Shown here: piece by piece, positions 33,210 through 42,701 of the stretch
Numbering within the stretch: the stretch's first letter is position 1
How the letters are laid out: every line of letters begins with the position of its first letter
Source of the DNA: an uncultured Ignavibacteria bacterium
Lineage (GTDB): Bacteria > Bacteroidota > Ignavibacteria > Tepidaquicellales > OLB5
Direction: 5' to 3'
NCBI GenBank assembly: GCA_937873695.1
Contig: CALMYL010000007.1
Coordinates: forward strand, 124,001-188,000
DNA: 64,000 nt
Program-made: the position numbers and the translations under genes
Notes under the pieces: model-generated
Told to the model about the DNA's origin: nothing
What the model saw: the letters and a program-made list of their open reading frames with translations, nothing else
Database searches by the model: none

Positions 33210-34211
33210 ATGAATAAAGTTTTGGTAATTGGCGGAGCGGGGTATCTTGGGGCGGTCTTAACAGACCGGCTTTTAAGCGAAGGATACCAGGTAAGGATAC
33301 TGGACAGCTTTATATATGGTAAGCGTTCAGTAGAAAAATATGCCGGAGATAAGAGGGTTGAAATAATCGAAGGTGATATACGGAATATTGAAACCGTAAA
33401 TCTTGCCATCCGTGACTCCGGCAGTGTTATACTGCTTGCCGCTGTTGTGGGTGACCCAGCCAGCAAAGCCAGACCCGAACAGACAGTTGAAACAAATTTT
33501 CTGGCAGCACAGGTTGTTGCCTCTTCAGCAAAGCTTGCGGGAGTTAGTAAGTTCATATATGCTTCAACCTGCAGCGTGTACGGAGTTGGCAGTGATATAC
33601 TTAATGAAGAGGCCCCCTTGAATCCCGTGAGCCTTTACGCGAAGACAAAAATATCCAGTGAAGAAAGCATTATGGGAATTGCCGATGGGAATTTTAAGCC
33701 CGTTATTATGCGTATGTCAACATTATACGGCTGGTCACCCCGTATGCGGTTTGATCTGGTTGTAAATACAATGACGATGACCGCCTACACCGAAGGCAGA
33801 ATAAATGTATTCGGCGGTAACCAGTGGCGTCCGCTACTATCACTGCCTGATGCAGCAGAAGCATACCTGAGGGTTTTGCAGCTTGAGCAATCAGCAGGCA
33901 GAATATATAACGTAGGTTCAGAAGAGCAGAATTATGTTATAGCAGATGTTGCGAAACTGGTTGCCAAGGGAATTAAAGAAGCAAGCGGCAAGGATATTCC
34001 CGTGAACATTGAAGGCGAGAGCGTTGATGCACGCGATTACAGGGTGTCATTTAAAAAAATACAGAGTGAGCTTGATTTTTCAGTAAAGCACTCCATAAGC
34101 AGCGCAGCTGCTGAAATATGGGATAAGCTTGAATCAAAGGAAATTAAGGACCCGAAGCAGAAGGTCTATTACAACCATTATTTTGATCCGAGTGAAGAGC
34201 TGATTGGGTGA
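33210..34211 (+). CDS. NAD-dependent sugar epimerase/dehydratase
   Basis: 333 residues, extended SDR. VIGGAGYLGAVLTDRLLSEG binds NAD; VILLAAVVGDPAS, YASTCSVYGVG and SLYAKTKISSEE give the Ser-Tyr-x3-Lys catalytic set. FGGNQWRPLLSLPDAAEAYL and RIYNVGSEEQNY follow. Close in type to the previous epimerase gene but clearly distinct. It probably modifies an NDP-sugar for the cluster. A hairpin directly upstream could affect ribosome access. The restriction-modification gene starts 36 bases after its stop. Confidence 0.85.
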   Translation: MNKVLVIGGAGYLGAVLTDRLLSEGYQVRILDSFIYGKRSVEKYAGDKRVEIIEGDIRNIETVNLAIRDSGSVILLAAVVGDPASKARPEQTVETNFLAAQVVASSAKLAGVSKFIYASTCSVYGVGSDILNEEAPLNPVSLYAKTKISSEESIMGIADGNFKPVIMRMSTLYGWSPRMRFDLVVNTMTMTAYTEGRINVFGGNQWRPLLSLPDAAEAYLRVLQLEQSAGRIYNVGSEEQNYVIADVAKLVAKGIKEASGKDIPVNIEGESVDARDYRVSFKKIQSELDFSVKHSISSAAAEIWDKLESKEIKDPKQKVYYNHYFDPSEELIG

Positions 34212-34247
34212 GAAGTTAACAATAAATTTCATATAACAAATTAGACA

Positions 34248-36893
34248 ATGCAAAATATATTTTGTAAGAGAAAAGATATAAGAAACGAAGCTGATGTAGA
34301 GGCATTGTTTGTGGAAAGATTACTTTCACTTTTAGGCTATAAGGATGATAGAATTCAAAGAAAAAGGTCATTAAGCGAAATAGTTATTGGGAGAGGAAGC
34401 TTAAAAGAAAAATACAAACCAGACTATGTTTTACTTGATTCTGCTAATGATCCAATTGTGGTCATAGACGCAAAAGCTCCAACCGAAAAGCTAGAAGATT
34501 ATCATTATCAAGTATCATCGTATGCCTTACATTTAAACCAAGCCTTTAAAGATAAGAATCCAGTATTATATACCGTATTAACAAATGGTAGTTATTTCAT
34601 TGTGTATCCTTGGGATAATAATCAACCAGAATATTTTTTAAAGTTTGAAGACTTTATACCATATAACGAAAACTTTATAGAATTACGTTCGAAGTTGTCA
34701 TATTCTGTTTTTGAGCAAGCGAAAGCTACCAAAGGTGTTTTTGAATATCGTCGACCCACATTGTCGGAATTATTAAAGACATTTAATGAATGTCATGATT
34801 TAATATGGAAAAAAGAAAAAATTAGTCCAACTGATGCATTTTATGAATTTGCAAAGATTATGTTTATTAAGATACGTGAAGACAATAAAATACATGATTT
34901 AATCGCCAAAGGTAGAAAAGCTAGTTTAGAGGATTTCATTTTCTCAACTCATTGGCTTGACTCTCTAAAAAAGGCTGAACCGCATCCTTTTGATAGAATA
35001 TTATTTCGTCAAATCCAAGAAGATCTCGAAATTCAAATAGAAAAAAATAAGAAGAAAAGAGTTTTTGAAAAAGGAGAGATATTAAACCTGAAAGCTTCAA
35101 CCGTTTACGAAGTGGTAAAAAAAATACAACACTTAGATTTGTACGGTATTGATGAAGACCTGAATGGAAGAATGTTTGAAACATTTTTAAATGCAACAGT
35201 AAGAGGAAAAGGCCTTGGACAATTTTTTACACCACGAGGTATTGTACATTATATGGTAGAAGCATCATCTATTAAAATTTCAACAGATTCTACAAAACCA
35301 CTCGATGAACAGATACCCTATGTTTTTGATGGATGTTGTGGTAGTGGTGGCTTCTTAATTGATGCAATGGCTCAATTTATTAGAGAAGTAAATAATAAAA
35401 ATAATTTAACAAACAAACAGAAAGAAGCATATCTTGAAAGAGCTAAAAATCACCATATTTATGGTATAGAAGCAAATCCTAAGATGTCCAGAATTTCTAG
35501 ATTAAATATGTATTTACACGGCGATGGTGGTAGTAAAATTTTTAAAGCAGATGCTTTAGACAAAGAGCTGAAAAGTGAAGCGGGTATATTGCCCGAGGAT
35601 GAGGATGGATTAAGAGAATTAAGAAGTATTTTTAACAGGAAAGGATTGAAATTTGATATAATTTTATCCAATCCGCCTTTTAGCATGAGATACAATAGTA
35701 ACGACTCTAATGAAAAGGAAATTTTAGATCAATATAGTATGGTTACCCTTGACAAAACTACGAAATCATCTTCTGAGAAATCAAATGTTTTGTTTATTGA
35801 AAGATATTTAGACTTATTAAAAGAAGAAACTGGACAGTTGCTTACTATTATTGATGATACAGTAATTAATGGACAAAAAAGTCAAAGATATAGAAAATTT
35901 CTTTTAGATAACTTTATTATTATTCAAATTATTTCATTACCGTTCAATACTTTTTTTGGAGCAGAAGCAAACATTAAAACATCTATTTTACATTTAAGGA
36001 AAAAGAGGAAAAACGAAGAGCAGGGGCACATTTTTATGGCAATAACAAATAATATCGGACACGATGACCATAAAAATCCAACACCAGAAAGAAATAATCT
36101 ACGGGAAGTAATAAAGTATTACGAAAAATGGAAAAGCGATGGGAAACTTGAAAATATTGTTATACACAATGAAAGCAAAGATGAACCTTTAAGTTGTCCA
36201 CTTCAAATTTTTACAATCTCACCAGAAGAACTATGCGTAGACCGCCTAGATGCATTTTATTATTCACCAGAACTTAGCGATTCTAAGAAAAAAATTCATG
36301 AGTTCAACGAAAAAGGAATTGTTGAAATTAAATATGGTAAGGATTTTAATATAATTCCGGAATTGAAGAAGAACGATGAGATATGTATGAAGGGACGAAT
36401 TTTTAAGTATTTTGAAATTGGGGACGTTACCGTTGATGGTACAATTACAAAGTATAAAGAAGATTATTTTGAAAACTTACCAACTCGTGCAAGATTATTA
36501 GTAAAAGAAAATGATGTTATCTTTGCTAAAAACAATAGTTCAAGAGGAACTACCGTAATTGTCCCTAAGGAATTTGATGGTCAATTAGTAACAACCGGTT
36601 TTATCGGTATTAGACCTGAAAACAAGGATGTTGGATATTTGCTATGGGGTATATTTGAATCTGAATTCTTCAGAAAACAAATTTATTATCTTTCAATAAC
36701 AGCATCACAACCAGAAGTAAGGGAAAATATATTTCGGGATGAAATTATGATTCCATTTCCCAAATCAAAAAAGGAAAAAACAAAAATAATAAACATGGCA
36801 AAAGTTGCTGAAGAATCTAGAATGAAGTTAATGTGGGCGGTCAAAAATTCATCAAAAGCAATAAACGATATTTTAAACTTATATGATTTATAA
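34248..36893 (+). CDS. single-chain restriction-modification enzyme (nuclease-methylase-specificity)
   Basis: 881 residues in three parts. Residues 1-100 form an HsdR-N-like nuclease with PDYVLLD (Asp59), IDAK (Asp74, Lys76) and a Q-x3-Y (Gln88, Tyr92) motif. Residues about 290-600 form an N6-adenine methylase: GQFFTPRGIVHYM, FDGCCGSGGF (SAM motif I) and DIILSNPPF (motif IV). Residues about 650-881 look like one target-recognition domain (GDVTVDGTITKYKEDYF, VKENDVIFAKNNSSRG). One protein thus cuts, methylates and reads DNA, as in type IIG enzymes. The gene is visibly AT-rich, with many AGA and TTA codons, unlike its neighbours, and stops 3 bases before the aminotransferase, suggesting acquisition into the glycan operon. 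Confidence 0.85.
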   Translation: MQNIFCKRKDIRNEADVEALFVERLLSLLGYKDDRIQRKRSLSEIVIGRGSLKEKYKPDYVLLDSANDPIVVIDAKAPTEKLEDYHYQVSSYALHLNQAFKDKNPVLYTVLTNGSYFIVYPWDNNQPEYFLKFEDFIPYNENFIELRSKLSYSVFEQAKATKGVFEYRRPTLSELLKTFNECHDLIWKKEKISPTDAFYEFAKIMFIKIREDNKIHDLIAKGRKASLEDFIFSTHWLDSLKKAEPHPFDRILFRQIQEDLEIQIEKNKKKRVFEKGEILNLKASTVYEVVKKIQHLDLYGIDEDLNGRMFETFLNATVRGKGLGQFFTPRGIVHYMVEASSIKISTDSTKPLDEQIPYVFDGCCGSGGFLIDAMAQFIREVNNKNNLTNKQKEAYLERAKNHHIYGIEANPKMSRISRLNMYLHGDGGSKIFKADALDKELKSEAGILPEDEDGLRELRSIFNRKGLKFDIILSNPPFSMRYNSNDSNEKEILDQYSMVTLDKTTKSSSEKSNVLFIERYLDLLKEETGQLLTIIDDTVINGQKSQRYRKFLLDNFIIIQIISLPFNTFFGAEANIKTSILHLRKKRKNEEQGHIFMAITNNIGHDDHKNPTPERNNLREVIKYYEKWKSDGKLENIVIHNESKDEPLSCPLQIFTISPEELCVDRLDAFYYSPELSDSKKKIHEFNEKGIVEIKYGKDFNIIPELKKNDEICMKGRIFKYFEIGDVTVDGTITKYKEDYFENLPTRARLLVKENDVIFAKNNSSRGTTVIVPKEFDGQLVTTGFIGIRPENKDVGYLLWGIFESEFFRKQIYYLSITASQPEVRENIFRDEIMIPFPKSKKEKTKIINMAKVAEESRMKLMWAVKNSSKAINDILNLYDL

Positions 36894-36896
36894 ACT

Positions 36897-37859
36897 ATGA
36901 ATTTTTCAATTGGGTTTGATAAAAGAGATTTGCCGAAGGTGCATGAGGCATTTGATAAAATTGTCGCATCTAACAAATGGACAGAAGGCTATTACACCGA
37001 GCTGTTTGAAAACAAGTGGGCTGAGATGAATAAACTCGGCTCAGTCGCGTTTTCAAGCTGGGCTGGCGCTGCGCTTGCAGCTTTGGATTTCTACAACCTG
37101 AAAGGTAAAACCGTACTGTGTCCATCAAACACATTTATGGCAACTCCGCTTGCGACCCTGCAGGCGGGAGCCGAAGTGCAGTTTGTTGACTGCAATAAAT
37201 TTGACCTTTGCATGAGCTTTGATGACATGAAAGCCAAAGCTGAAAAGTATAAACCTGCTGCAATATGGGTAGTGCATATTGGGGGACATTTAGCATTTGA
37301 AATAGAAAAAATTGCTGCATACTGCAAAGAAAATAATATCATACTGCTTGAAGATTGCGCGCATGCAGCCGGCGCATCGTGGAACGGTAAAAATCCTGGT
37401 GAGTGGGGTGATGCGGGATTCTATTCTTTTTACGCCACAAAGACAGTTACAACCGGCGAGGGCGGTATGCTTGTATCAAAACATAAAGATGTGATAGAGC
37501 ATGCTAAAAAATTCCGCAACTACGGCAAGTTTGATTATGTTGTGCGCGGGCTGAATTACAGGATGACGGAATTCCAGGCGGCAATCGGCGCTATTGAAAC
37601 TGACAGACTAAAAGATATAATTGATTTCAAAAATGATTATGCTTTAACACTTGACCCGCAGTATGGTAATCGTGTTAAACTGCCGGATGGCATGATATCA
37701 GGGTATTATAAGTATATAGTGTTTGATCCAATAGAAAAATCAACAGGCAAGGTTTACGATGAGCAGTGCCACCGCATATTAAAACATGATGTTGTATTGT
37801 CCAACAGCGACTGGGTTGCGGGTAATCACTGGTGTGTGCCGATTTATTATAATCCGTAA
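36897..37859 (+). CDS. DegT/DnrJ/EryC1 family sugar aminotransferase
   Basis: 320 residues, PLP-dependent. SSWAGAALAALDFY, VLCPSNTFMATPLATLQAGA, VVHIGGHLAFEIEKI and LLEDCAHAAGA (PLP Asp) lead to FYATKTVTTGEGGML with the PLP-binding Lys. RNYGKFDYVVRGLNYRM follows. The chain ends at HWCVPIYYNP, some 40-60 residues shorter than common members, with nothing coding after it. It probably installs an amino group on a keto-sugar nucleotide made by enzymes elsewhere. It is cotranscribed behind the restriction-modification gene, from which it is separated by 3 bases. Confidence 0.8.
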   Translation: MNFSIGFDKRDLPKVHEAFDKIVASNKWTEGYYTELFENKWAEMNKLGSVAFSSWAGAALAALDFYNLKGKTVLCPSNTFMATPLATLQAGAEVQFVDCNKFDLCMSFDDMKAKAEKYKPAAIWVVHIGGHLAFEIEKIAAYCKENNIILLEDCAHAAGASWNGKNPGEWGDAGFYSFYATKTVTTGEGGMLVSKHKDVIEHAKKFRNYGKFDYVVRGLNYRMTEFQAAIGAIETDRLKDIIDFKNDYALTLDPQYGNRVKLPDGMISGYYKYIVFDPIEKSTGKVYDEQCHRILKHDVVLSNSDWVAGNHWCVPIYYNP

Positions 37860-37884
37860 TTTTGCCATATCTGCTTAGGCAGGT

Positions 37885-38961
37885 ATGACATTCAAATATA
37901 GCATGAATCCATCTCAATATTACGATTACACTCCCGGCAGCGTAGATTTTTCGGGGTATGAAAGGGGCGAAGCGAGCAAAATTCCCTACGGATTTTTGGC
38001 GCTTTACTTCATTTTATCTATCGTAATATGTTATTTGTACCACAAAAAAATTGTGTCGCAGGCTGACTGGAATGCGCCGAACAGTCTTAACGCTGTGGCA
38101 TCATTTCAAACGGCAAAGCCGTACCAGTTCCGCCTGCTAATGCCGGTGATATTCGATTTCTTCAGGCCGCTGCACGCCGTTTACGGTAAGTATCTATATA
38201 ATGCATGGAATGTAGCTGCTGTTCTGTTAATTCAGGTGGTTTATTATAAATTACTTTGCGGCTATTTTAAGAACAGAAGATACCTGTTATGGATCGCGCC
38301 GGTGATATTGTACCCGGTTTTGTTTAACTATATAATACTCAACCAGTCTTTTCAGTATTACGATTTTACCGCAATCCTGTTTTTTACTATAGGGCTGTAT
38401 TACATACTGAATCAAAAGACAACAGCTTTCATTATATTTTTTGTAATTGCAATTATTAATAAAGAAACTGCCGGCTATCTTATTTTTGCATACCTGTTGT
38501 TTAACTATAGGAATCTGTTCACCAAAAAAGTAATTGTTAATACTTTTATTTTAGGCGTTATTTTTATAGGTTATAAACTGCTGCTGAATTATATTTTCCG
38601 CAATAACCCGGGTGATAGTTTTGAAGTTGGATATTATGAAAATATCAGGATAGTTCAGGAGTTATTCAGCAACAGGATTCTGCTTAAAAACCTGGCGCTT
38701 AACTTTGGCGGGTTGTACATATTTGTAATACTGCTTTTTGTAACGGGCCTGTGGCTTAAGTATCCCGATAAAAGAAAGGTATATATGAACCTGGCTATAG
38801 TGCCGTATTACCTGTTCGGTATTTACATAACATATATTACCGAAGTCAGGGTTTATACGGAACTTATACCTATGATAACTACATTATTTTTAATATTTTT
38901 AAGCAGTTTCAAATTCTCAGGGTTAGAACCATGGGCTGCAGTTAAGCAAAAGCAGGTATAA
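37885..38961 (+). CDS. polytopic membrane protein, paralogue A
   Basis: 358 residues with about nine hydrophobic helices after a 40-residue soluble N-terminus. A QFRLLMPVIFDFF motif follows the first helix; later landmarks are ETAGYLIFAYLLFNYRNL, NFGGLYIFVI and TEVRVYTELIPMITTLFLIF. The gene at 39763 has the same landmarks in the same order, so the two are paralogues. No DxD or known GT-C motif is certain. Its place among glycosyltransferases suggests a membrane step of glycan assembly (transfer or polymerisation), but this is inference. Confidence 0.7.
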   Translation: MTFKYSMNPSQYYDYTPGSVDFSGYERGEASKIPYGFLALYFILSIVICYLYHKKIVSQADWNAPNSLNAVASFQTAKPYQFRLLMPVIFDFFRPLHAVYGKYLYNAWNVAAVLLIQVVYYKLLCGYFKNRRYLLWIAPVILYPVLFNYIILNQSFQYYDFTAILFFTIGLYYILNQKTTAFIIFFVIAIINKETAGYLIFAYLLFNYRNLFTKKVIVNTFILGVIFIGYKLLLNYIFRNNPGDSFEVGYYENIRIVQELFSNRILLKNLALNFGGLYIFVILLFVTGLWLKYPDKRKVYMNLAIVPYYLFGIYITYITEVRVYTELIPMITTLFLIFLSSFKFSGLEPWAAVKQKQV

Positions 38962-38991
38962 AATAATTCATAATTTTTCATTTCTCATAAT

Positions 38992-39741
38992 TTGAAGAAG
39001 GATCACGATATTACAAAGCAGCAAATAAATACTGATAACCAGGCAAAAACCGAAAGCCAGGTAAGTTTTGATGACTACGTTGAAACATACAGGACGGAAA
39101 TTGATGATTCGATCGGTTTTATAGGTCAGGACGTAGATTTTTTTATTGAAATTAAAGCAGAGCTATTATTAAAGCTTGCCCGGAAAAACTTTGGTTCGCT
39201 GGATAAAGTTAAAGTTCTTGATATTGGCAGCGGGGTTGGACTTGTTGACCGCTTTCTGAAATCAGAGATAAAACAGCTTTACGGGGTGGATGTAGAAGAA
39301 GGCGTTGTTGAAAAAGCAAAAGTAAATAATCCCGAAGTGAATTATCAGATGTATGACGGCGCGAAGCTGCCCTTTGAAGATAATACCTTTGATATGTGTT
39401 TTGCCATAAACGTAATGCATCATGTGCCGCCCGGAATGTGGGAAAATTTTTCGCGGGAAATGTACCGGGTTTTAAAACCCGGCGGCATAGCCGCAGTGTT
39501 TGAGCATAATCCATGGAACCCGCTTACAAGGCTTGCCGTGGCAAGATGTGAATTTGACCGCGACGCCGTATTGCTTAACCATCCTAAAATAAAGAGCCTG
39601 TTCAAAGGCGCAGGATTAAGGGTGTTTGATGATTCATTTATCGTGTTTTTTCCCTTTCAGGCAAAGTTATTCAGAAGCATTGAAACAGCATTGGGCTGGC
39701 TGCCCATTGGCGCGCAGCATTACGTAACAGGCAAAAAATAA
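38992..39741 (+). CDS. SAM-dependent methyltransferase, class I
   Basis: 249 residues from a TTG start. VKVLDIGSGVGLVDRFL is motif I, LYGVDVEEGVVEKAK motif II, and MCFAINVMHHVPPGMWENF with YRVLKPGGIAAVFEHNPWNP cover motifs IV-VI of the Methyltransf_11 group. Substrate unknown; a sugar or lipid-linked glycan intermediate fits the location. It lies between the two paralogous membrane protein genes with short gaps (30 and 21 bases), so one operon is likely. Confidence 0.8.
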   Translation: MKKDHDITKQQINTDNQAKTESQVSFDDYVETYRTEIDDSIGFIGQDVDFFIEIKAELLLKLARKNFGSLDKVKVLDIGSGVGLVDRFLKSEIKQLYGVDVEEGVVEKAKVNNPEVNYQMYDGAKLPFEDNTFDMCFAINVMHHVPPGMWENFSREMYRVLKPGGIAAVFEHNPWNPLTRLAVARCEFDRDAVLLNHPKIKSLFKGAGLRVFDDSFIVFFPFQAKLFRSIETALGWLPIGAQHYVTGKK

Positions 39742-39762
39742 TCTACAGGCGGAATATATATA

Positions 39763-40803
39763 TTGATAAAATACTTAAATAAAAAATTTCCGAACGACAA
39801 CTACCCTTCAATACTGATACATCTTTATTATATGATGATATCCTTTACACTGTGTTATGTTTATTACCATAAATTCATAACGCGGGCTGATTTTTTTTCA
39901 CCGGCATCAAGCGGCGGAATATACGCCGTATTGAACGGCGAAGCCTTAAAACCCGTTCAGTTCAGGATCCTGATACCGCTCATTTTCAAAGCCGCACAGG
40001 CTGTTATTTTTCTTGTTAAAGCTATCCCCGATAAGGCTCTGTTTTTTCTTATAACGATCATGCTGTGCTATATGATACTGTTTTCATTCTATCTTTTGCT
40101 TGGGCAGTATTTTAAAGGCAACGCTATGAATTGCTGGCTGGCATCAATTATCATTTATCCCATGATATGGAACCTTGTAATAATGAACGGGCAGTTCTTT
40201 TATATGGATTTCAGCATACTGCTCATAATAATTCTTGGGTTTTACTGCATTGTTGCCGAAAAATATAACTCGCTGCTTGTGGTGTTCTTCCTTGGTGTGC
40301 TTAATCACCCCTCGGTTGGTTACCTTATAATTGCTTTCCTGCTGTATAACTACAGGAACCTGCTGAAGCTTAAAACAATAGGGTATGCCGCCGCAATGAG
40401 CGTATTGTACATTGGCATATACAGGCTGATGGATGCTTACTTCCCCAGTACAGCCGGCTATTTTGTAATTTATAATCTTCCAAGGAACCTGAACCTTCTG
40501 CACATACTCCCTATGCATATCATACTTCGCGATATATTCTTTAACTTCGGGGGACTGCATATATTTGTTATAATATTTTTCCTTTCAGGTGCATGGAAAA
40601 AGTACCGGAGCCCGCTGCTGTATATAAATCTTGTAATTATTCCCTATGTAATATCAGTATTGATCAACTTCAGCATCGAAGAGATAAGGAATTATGTGAC
40701 CATAATTCCGTTTGTGCTTATCTTAACGCTTTTGTTCCTCAGCTCTTTTGATAATTCTTTCCTGAAACCTGTTGACAGGCTATTTGAAAAGAACAGCAAA
40801 TGA
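39763..40803 (+). CDS. polytopic membrane protein, paralogue B
   Basis: 346 residues from a TTG start, about nine hydrophobic helices. It shares with paralogue A an N-terminal QFRILIPLIF motif, SVGYLIIAFLLYNYRNL, NFGGLHIFVIIFFLSGAWKKY and IEEIRNYVTIIPFVLIL. Its stop overlaps the next glycosyltransferase start (ATGA), so translation is coupled. Inner-membrane protein; a role in glycan assembly is inferred from context. Confidence 0.7.
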   Translation: MIKYLNKKFPNDNYPSILIHLYYMMISFTLCYVYYHKFITRADFFSPASSGGIYAVLNGEALKPVQFRILIPLIFKAAQAVIFLVKAIPDKALFFLITIMLCYMILFSFYLLLGQYFKGNAMNCWLASIIIYPMIWNLVIMNGQFFYMDFSILLIIILGFYCIVAEKYNSLLVVFFLGVLNHPSVGYLIIAFLLYNYRNLLKLKTIGYAAAMSVLYIGIYRLMDAYFPSTAGYFVIYNLPRNLNLLHILPMHIILRDIFFNFGGLHIFVIIFFLSGAWKKYRSPLLYINLVIIPYVISVLINFSIEEIRNYVTIIPFVLILTLLFLSSFDNSFLKPVDRLFEKNSK

Positions 40804-41891
40804 AGGTATTATACGTTAGCTCAAACGGGGGAATACACGATTACAGGTTCTTAAAAAAACTTGTGGAAGACCACGAAGTTTTGTTCCTTCATTATGCCGC
40901 AGGCGAGATAATTGATGAGATAGATAAACTTGAACACTTACAGATAATTTCAAAAAAACCCGCATTCCGCTCAATGCCGCTTATCAGCGAGCGCGGGCAC
41001 TTTAAAAAAGTTGTGGATGAATTCAAACCGGATTTAATCCACTCAGGGTATGTTTGGCAGGTAGGCATTCTTGCCGCCAATTCAGGCTTCCACCCGCATC
41101 TATCGATGCCGTGGGGATCTGATATACTTACAGAGCCAGATAAAAGCATGTTCCGCAGGGTCCTTGTAAAGAAAGTAATGAATACATGCGACCACGTGCA
41201 GTGCGATGCGGAGTTTGTGAAGCAAAAAATAATCAGCGATTACGCCCTGCCCGCCGATAAGATATCGGTCTTTCCATGGGGAATTGACCTCCAGCTATTC
41301 AGTAAAACAGACAAGGTTTCCGCCAGGAAAAGTTTAAAACTGGAACAGGATAAATTCATCGTTCTGTTTAACAGGTATTTTGAACCAGTTTACGGGGTGA
41401 ACTTCCTTATGGAGGCATTCAGGAATTTTTGCGCAGCCAAAGATGATGTGCTGATGCTGATGCTTTCGGAGGGTTCGGGGAAAGTTGACGTTCTGAAATA
41501 TATTACCGAAAGCGGACTGGATAACAAGATACAGGTTTTGGGCAGAGTGCCAAATCACGAGCTGCCGCTATTTTTGAACGCCGCCGATGTGTATGTTTCG
41601 CCCTCACTCAGTGACGGAACGTCACTCTCGTTACTGGAAGCAATGGCATGCGGAACAGGGCTGATTGTAAGCGATGTGCCGGCAATTAAAGAATGGGTAA
41701 ATGCTGAAAACGGACTTATGGTCAAAAGGGGTGATGCAGCAGAACTGAATCGGGCACTTGAAGAGTATTACACAAACCGCACACTGGCAGAAACACACGG
41801 CGCAAAGAACCTGGAAATTGCCAAAGTGCGGGCAGACTGGGATAAGAACTATCTTAAGCTGAAGGAAATTTACAGCATGCTGGTTAAATAA
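40800..41891 (+). CDS. family 4 glycosyltransferase
   Basis: 363 residues; the ATG overlaps the previous stop. FKPDLIHSGYVWQVGILAA, LSMPWGSDIL, then KISVFPWGIDLQLF, IVLFNRYFEPVYGVNFLMEA and VYVSPSLSDGTSLSLLEAMACGTGLIVSD with the GT4 catalytic Glu pair (S-L-L-E-A-M-A). Retaining transferase of the GT-B fold. Cytoplasmic, translationally coupled to the membrane protein upstream. Sugar donor unknown. Confidence 0.87.
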   Translation: MKVLYVSSNGGIHDYRFLKKLVEDHEVLFLHYAAGEIIDEIDKLEHLQIISKKPAFRSMPLISERGHFKKVVDEFKPDLIHSGYVWQVGILAANSGFHPHLSMPWGSDILTEPDKSMFRRVLVKKVMNTCDHVQCDAEFVKQKIISDYALPADKISVFPWGIDLQLFSKTDKVSARKSLKLEQDKFIVLFNRYFEPVYGVNFLMEAFRNFCAAKDDVLMLMLSEGSGKVDVLKYITESGLDNKIQVLGRVPNHELPLFLNAADVYVSPSLSDGTSLSLLEAMACGTGLIVSDVPAIKEWVNAENGLMVKRGDAAELNRALEEYYTNRTLAETHGAKNLEIAKVRADWDKNYLKLKEIYSMLVK

Positions 41892-41941
41892 GATCTCCGG
41901 GATAGACCCGCTTACAAAAAAAATCAATTCAAAAAATCAAT

Positions 41942-42628
41942 ATGAAAAGGATACTTCTGCTTCACGGCGCCATTGGCGCAAAGGATCAATTCGGGGTTTT
42001 ACGGGAATTGTTATCTGCGGATATAGAAGTTCACACTATGAATTTCACAGGACACGGCGGGGGAGAAATACCCGACGAGCCTTTTACAATTGATTTGTTT
42101 GAACGTGATATTATCAGATATCTTGATGCGAATAATATAGATGAGATAAATATATTCGGTTACAGCATGGGAGGTTATGCCGCATTGTATGCGTCTTTGA
42201 ATAATCCCGGAAGGATAGGAAAGATATTTACGCTTGCCACAAAATTTGAATGGACCCCCGAAATCGCCGCGCGCGAAGTAAAAATGCTGGATGCTGAAAA
42301 GATGAAAGTGAAGGTCCCAAAGTTTGCCGGAGAGCTTGCAAAGAGACATGGTGAAGATAATTGGGTTACTCTTCTGAAGAAAACAGCGGAAATGATGACA
42401 GGGCTTGGAAATAAGAATGTACTTACCACGGAATTACTGAAACAGGTAACAAACAAAGTGCTTGTTGGAATTGGTGACAGCGATAAGATGGTAACGCTTG
42501 AAGAGACTATTGCCGCATACAGGGCTTTAACAAACGCAAACCTGATAGTTTTGCCCGCCACGCCTCATCCCATTGAGATGGCGGATTGTACAAGGCTCGT
42601 TGCGGAAATAAAAAGGTTTTTTGGATAA
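41942..42628 (+). CDS. alpha/beta-fold hydrolase
   Basis: 228 residues. ILLLHGAIGAKDQF has the oxyanion HG, INIFGYSMGGYAALY holds the nucleophile Ser (G-Y-S-M-G), VGIGDSDKMV gives Asp and LPATPHPIEMAD gives His. A lid-like helical insertion lies at about 115-160. The order matches MhpC/thioesterase-type alpha/beta hydrolases. Cytoplasmic; its place at the end of the plus-strand glycan cluster may be incidental. Confidence 0.8.
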   Translation: MKRILLLHGAIGAKDQFGVLRELLSADIEVHTMNFTGHGGGEIPDEPFTIDLFERDIIRYLDANNIDEINIFGYSMGGYAALYASLNNPGRIGKIFTLATKFEWTPEIAAREVKMLDAEKMKVKVPKFAGELAKRHGEDNWVTLLKKTAEMMTGLGNKNVLTTELLKQVTNKVLVGIGDSDKMVTLEETIAAYRALTNANLIVLPATPHPIEMADCTRLVAEIKRFFG

Positions 42629-42701
42629 ACGTTATTTTGCTTTGATGCAACTATAACAACAAGCTGTTCATTGATACAGTAACAGCACTCAATAATATTA
42701 C

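Noticed and set aside
34248-36893. Complete multi-gene type I restriction system
   Set aside because: All three functions lie on one chain and no separate hsdS or helicase-type hsdR gene adjoins it.
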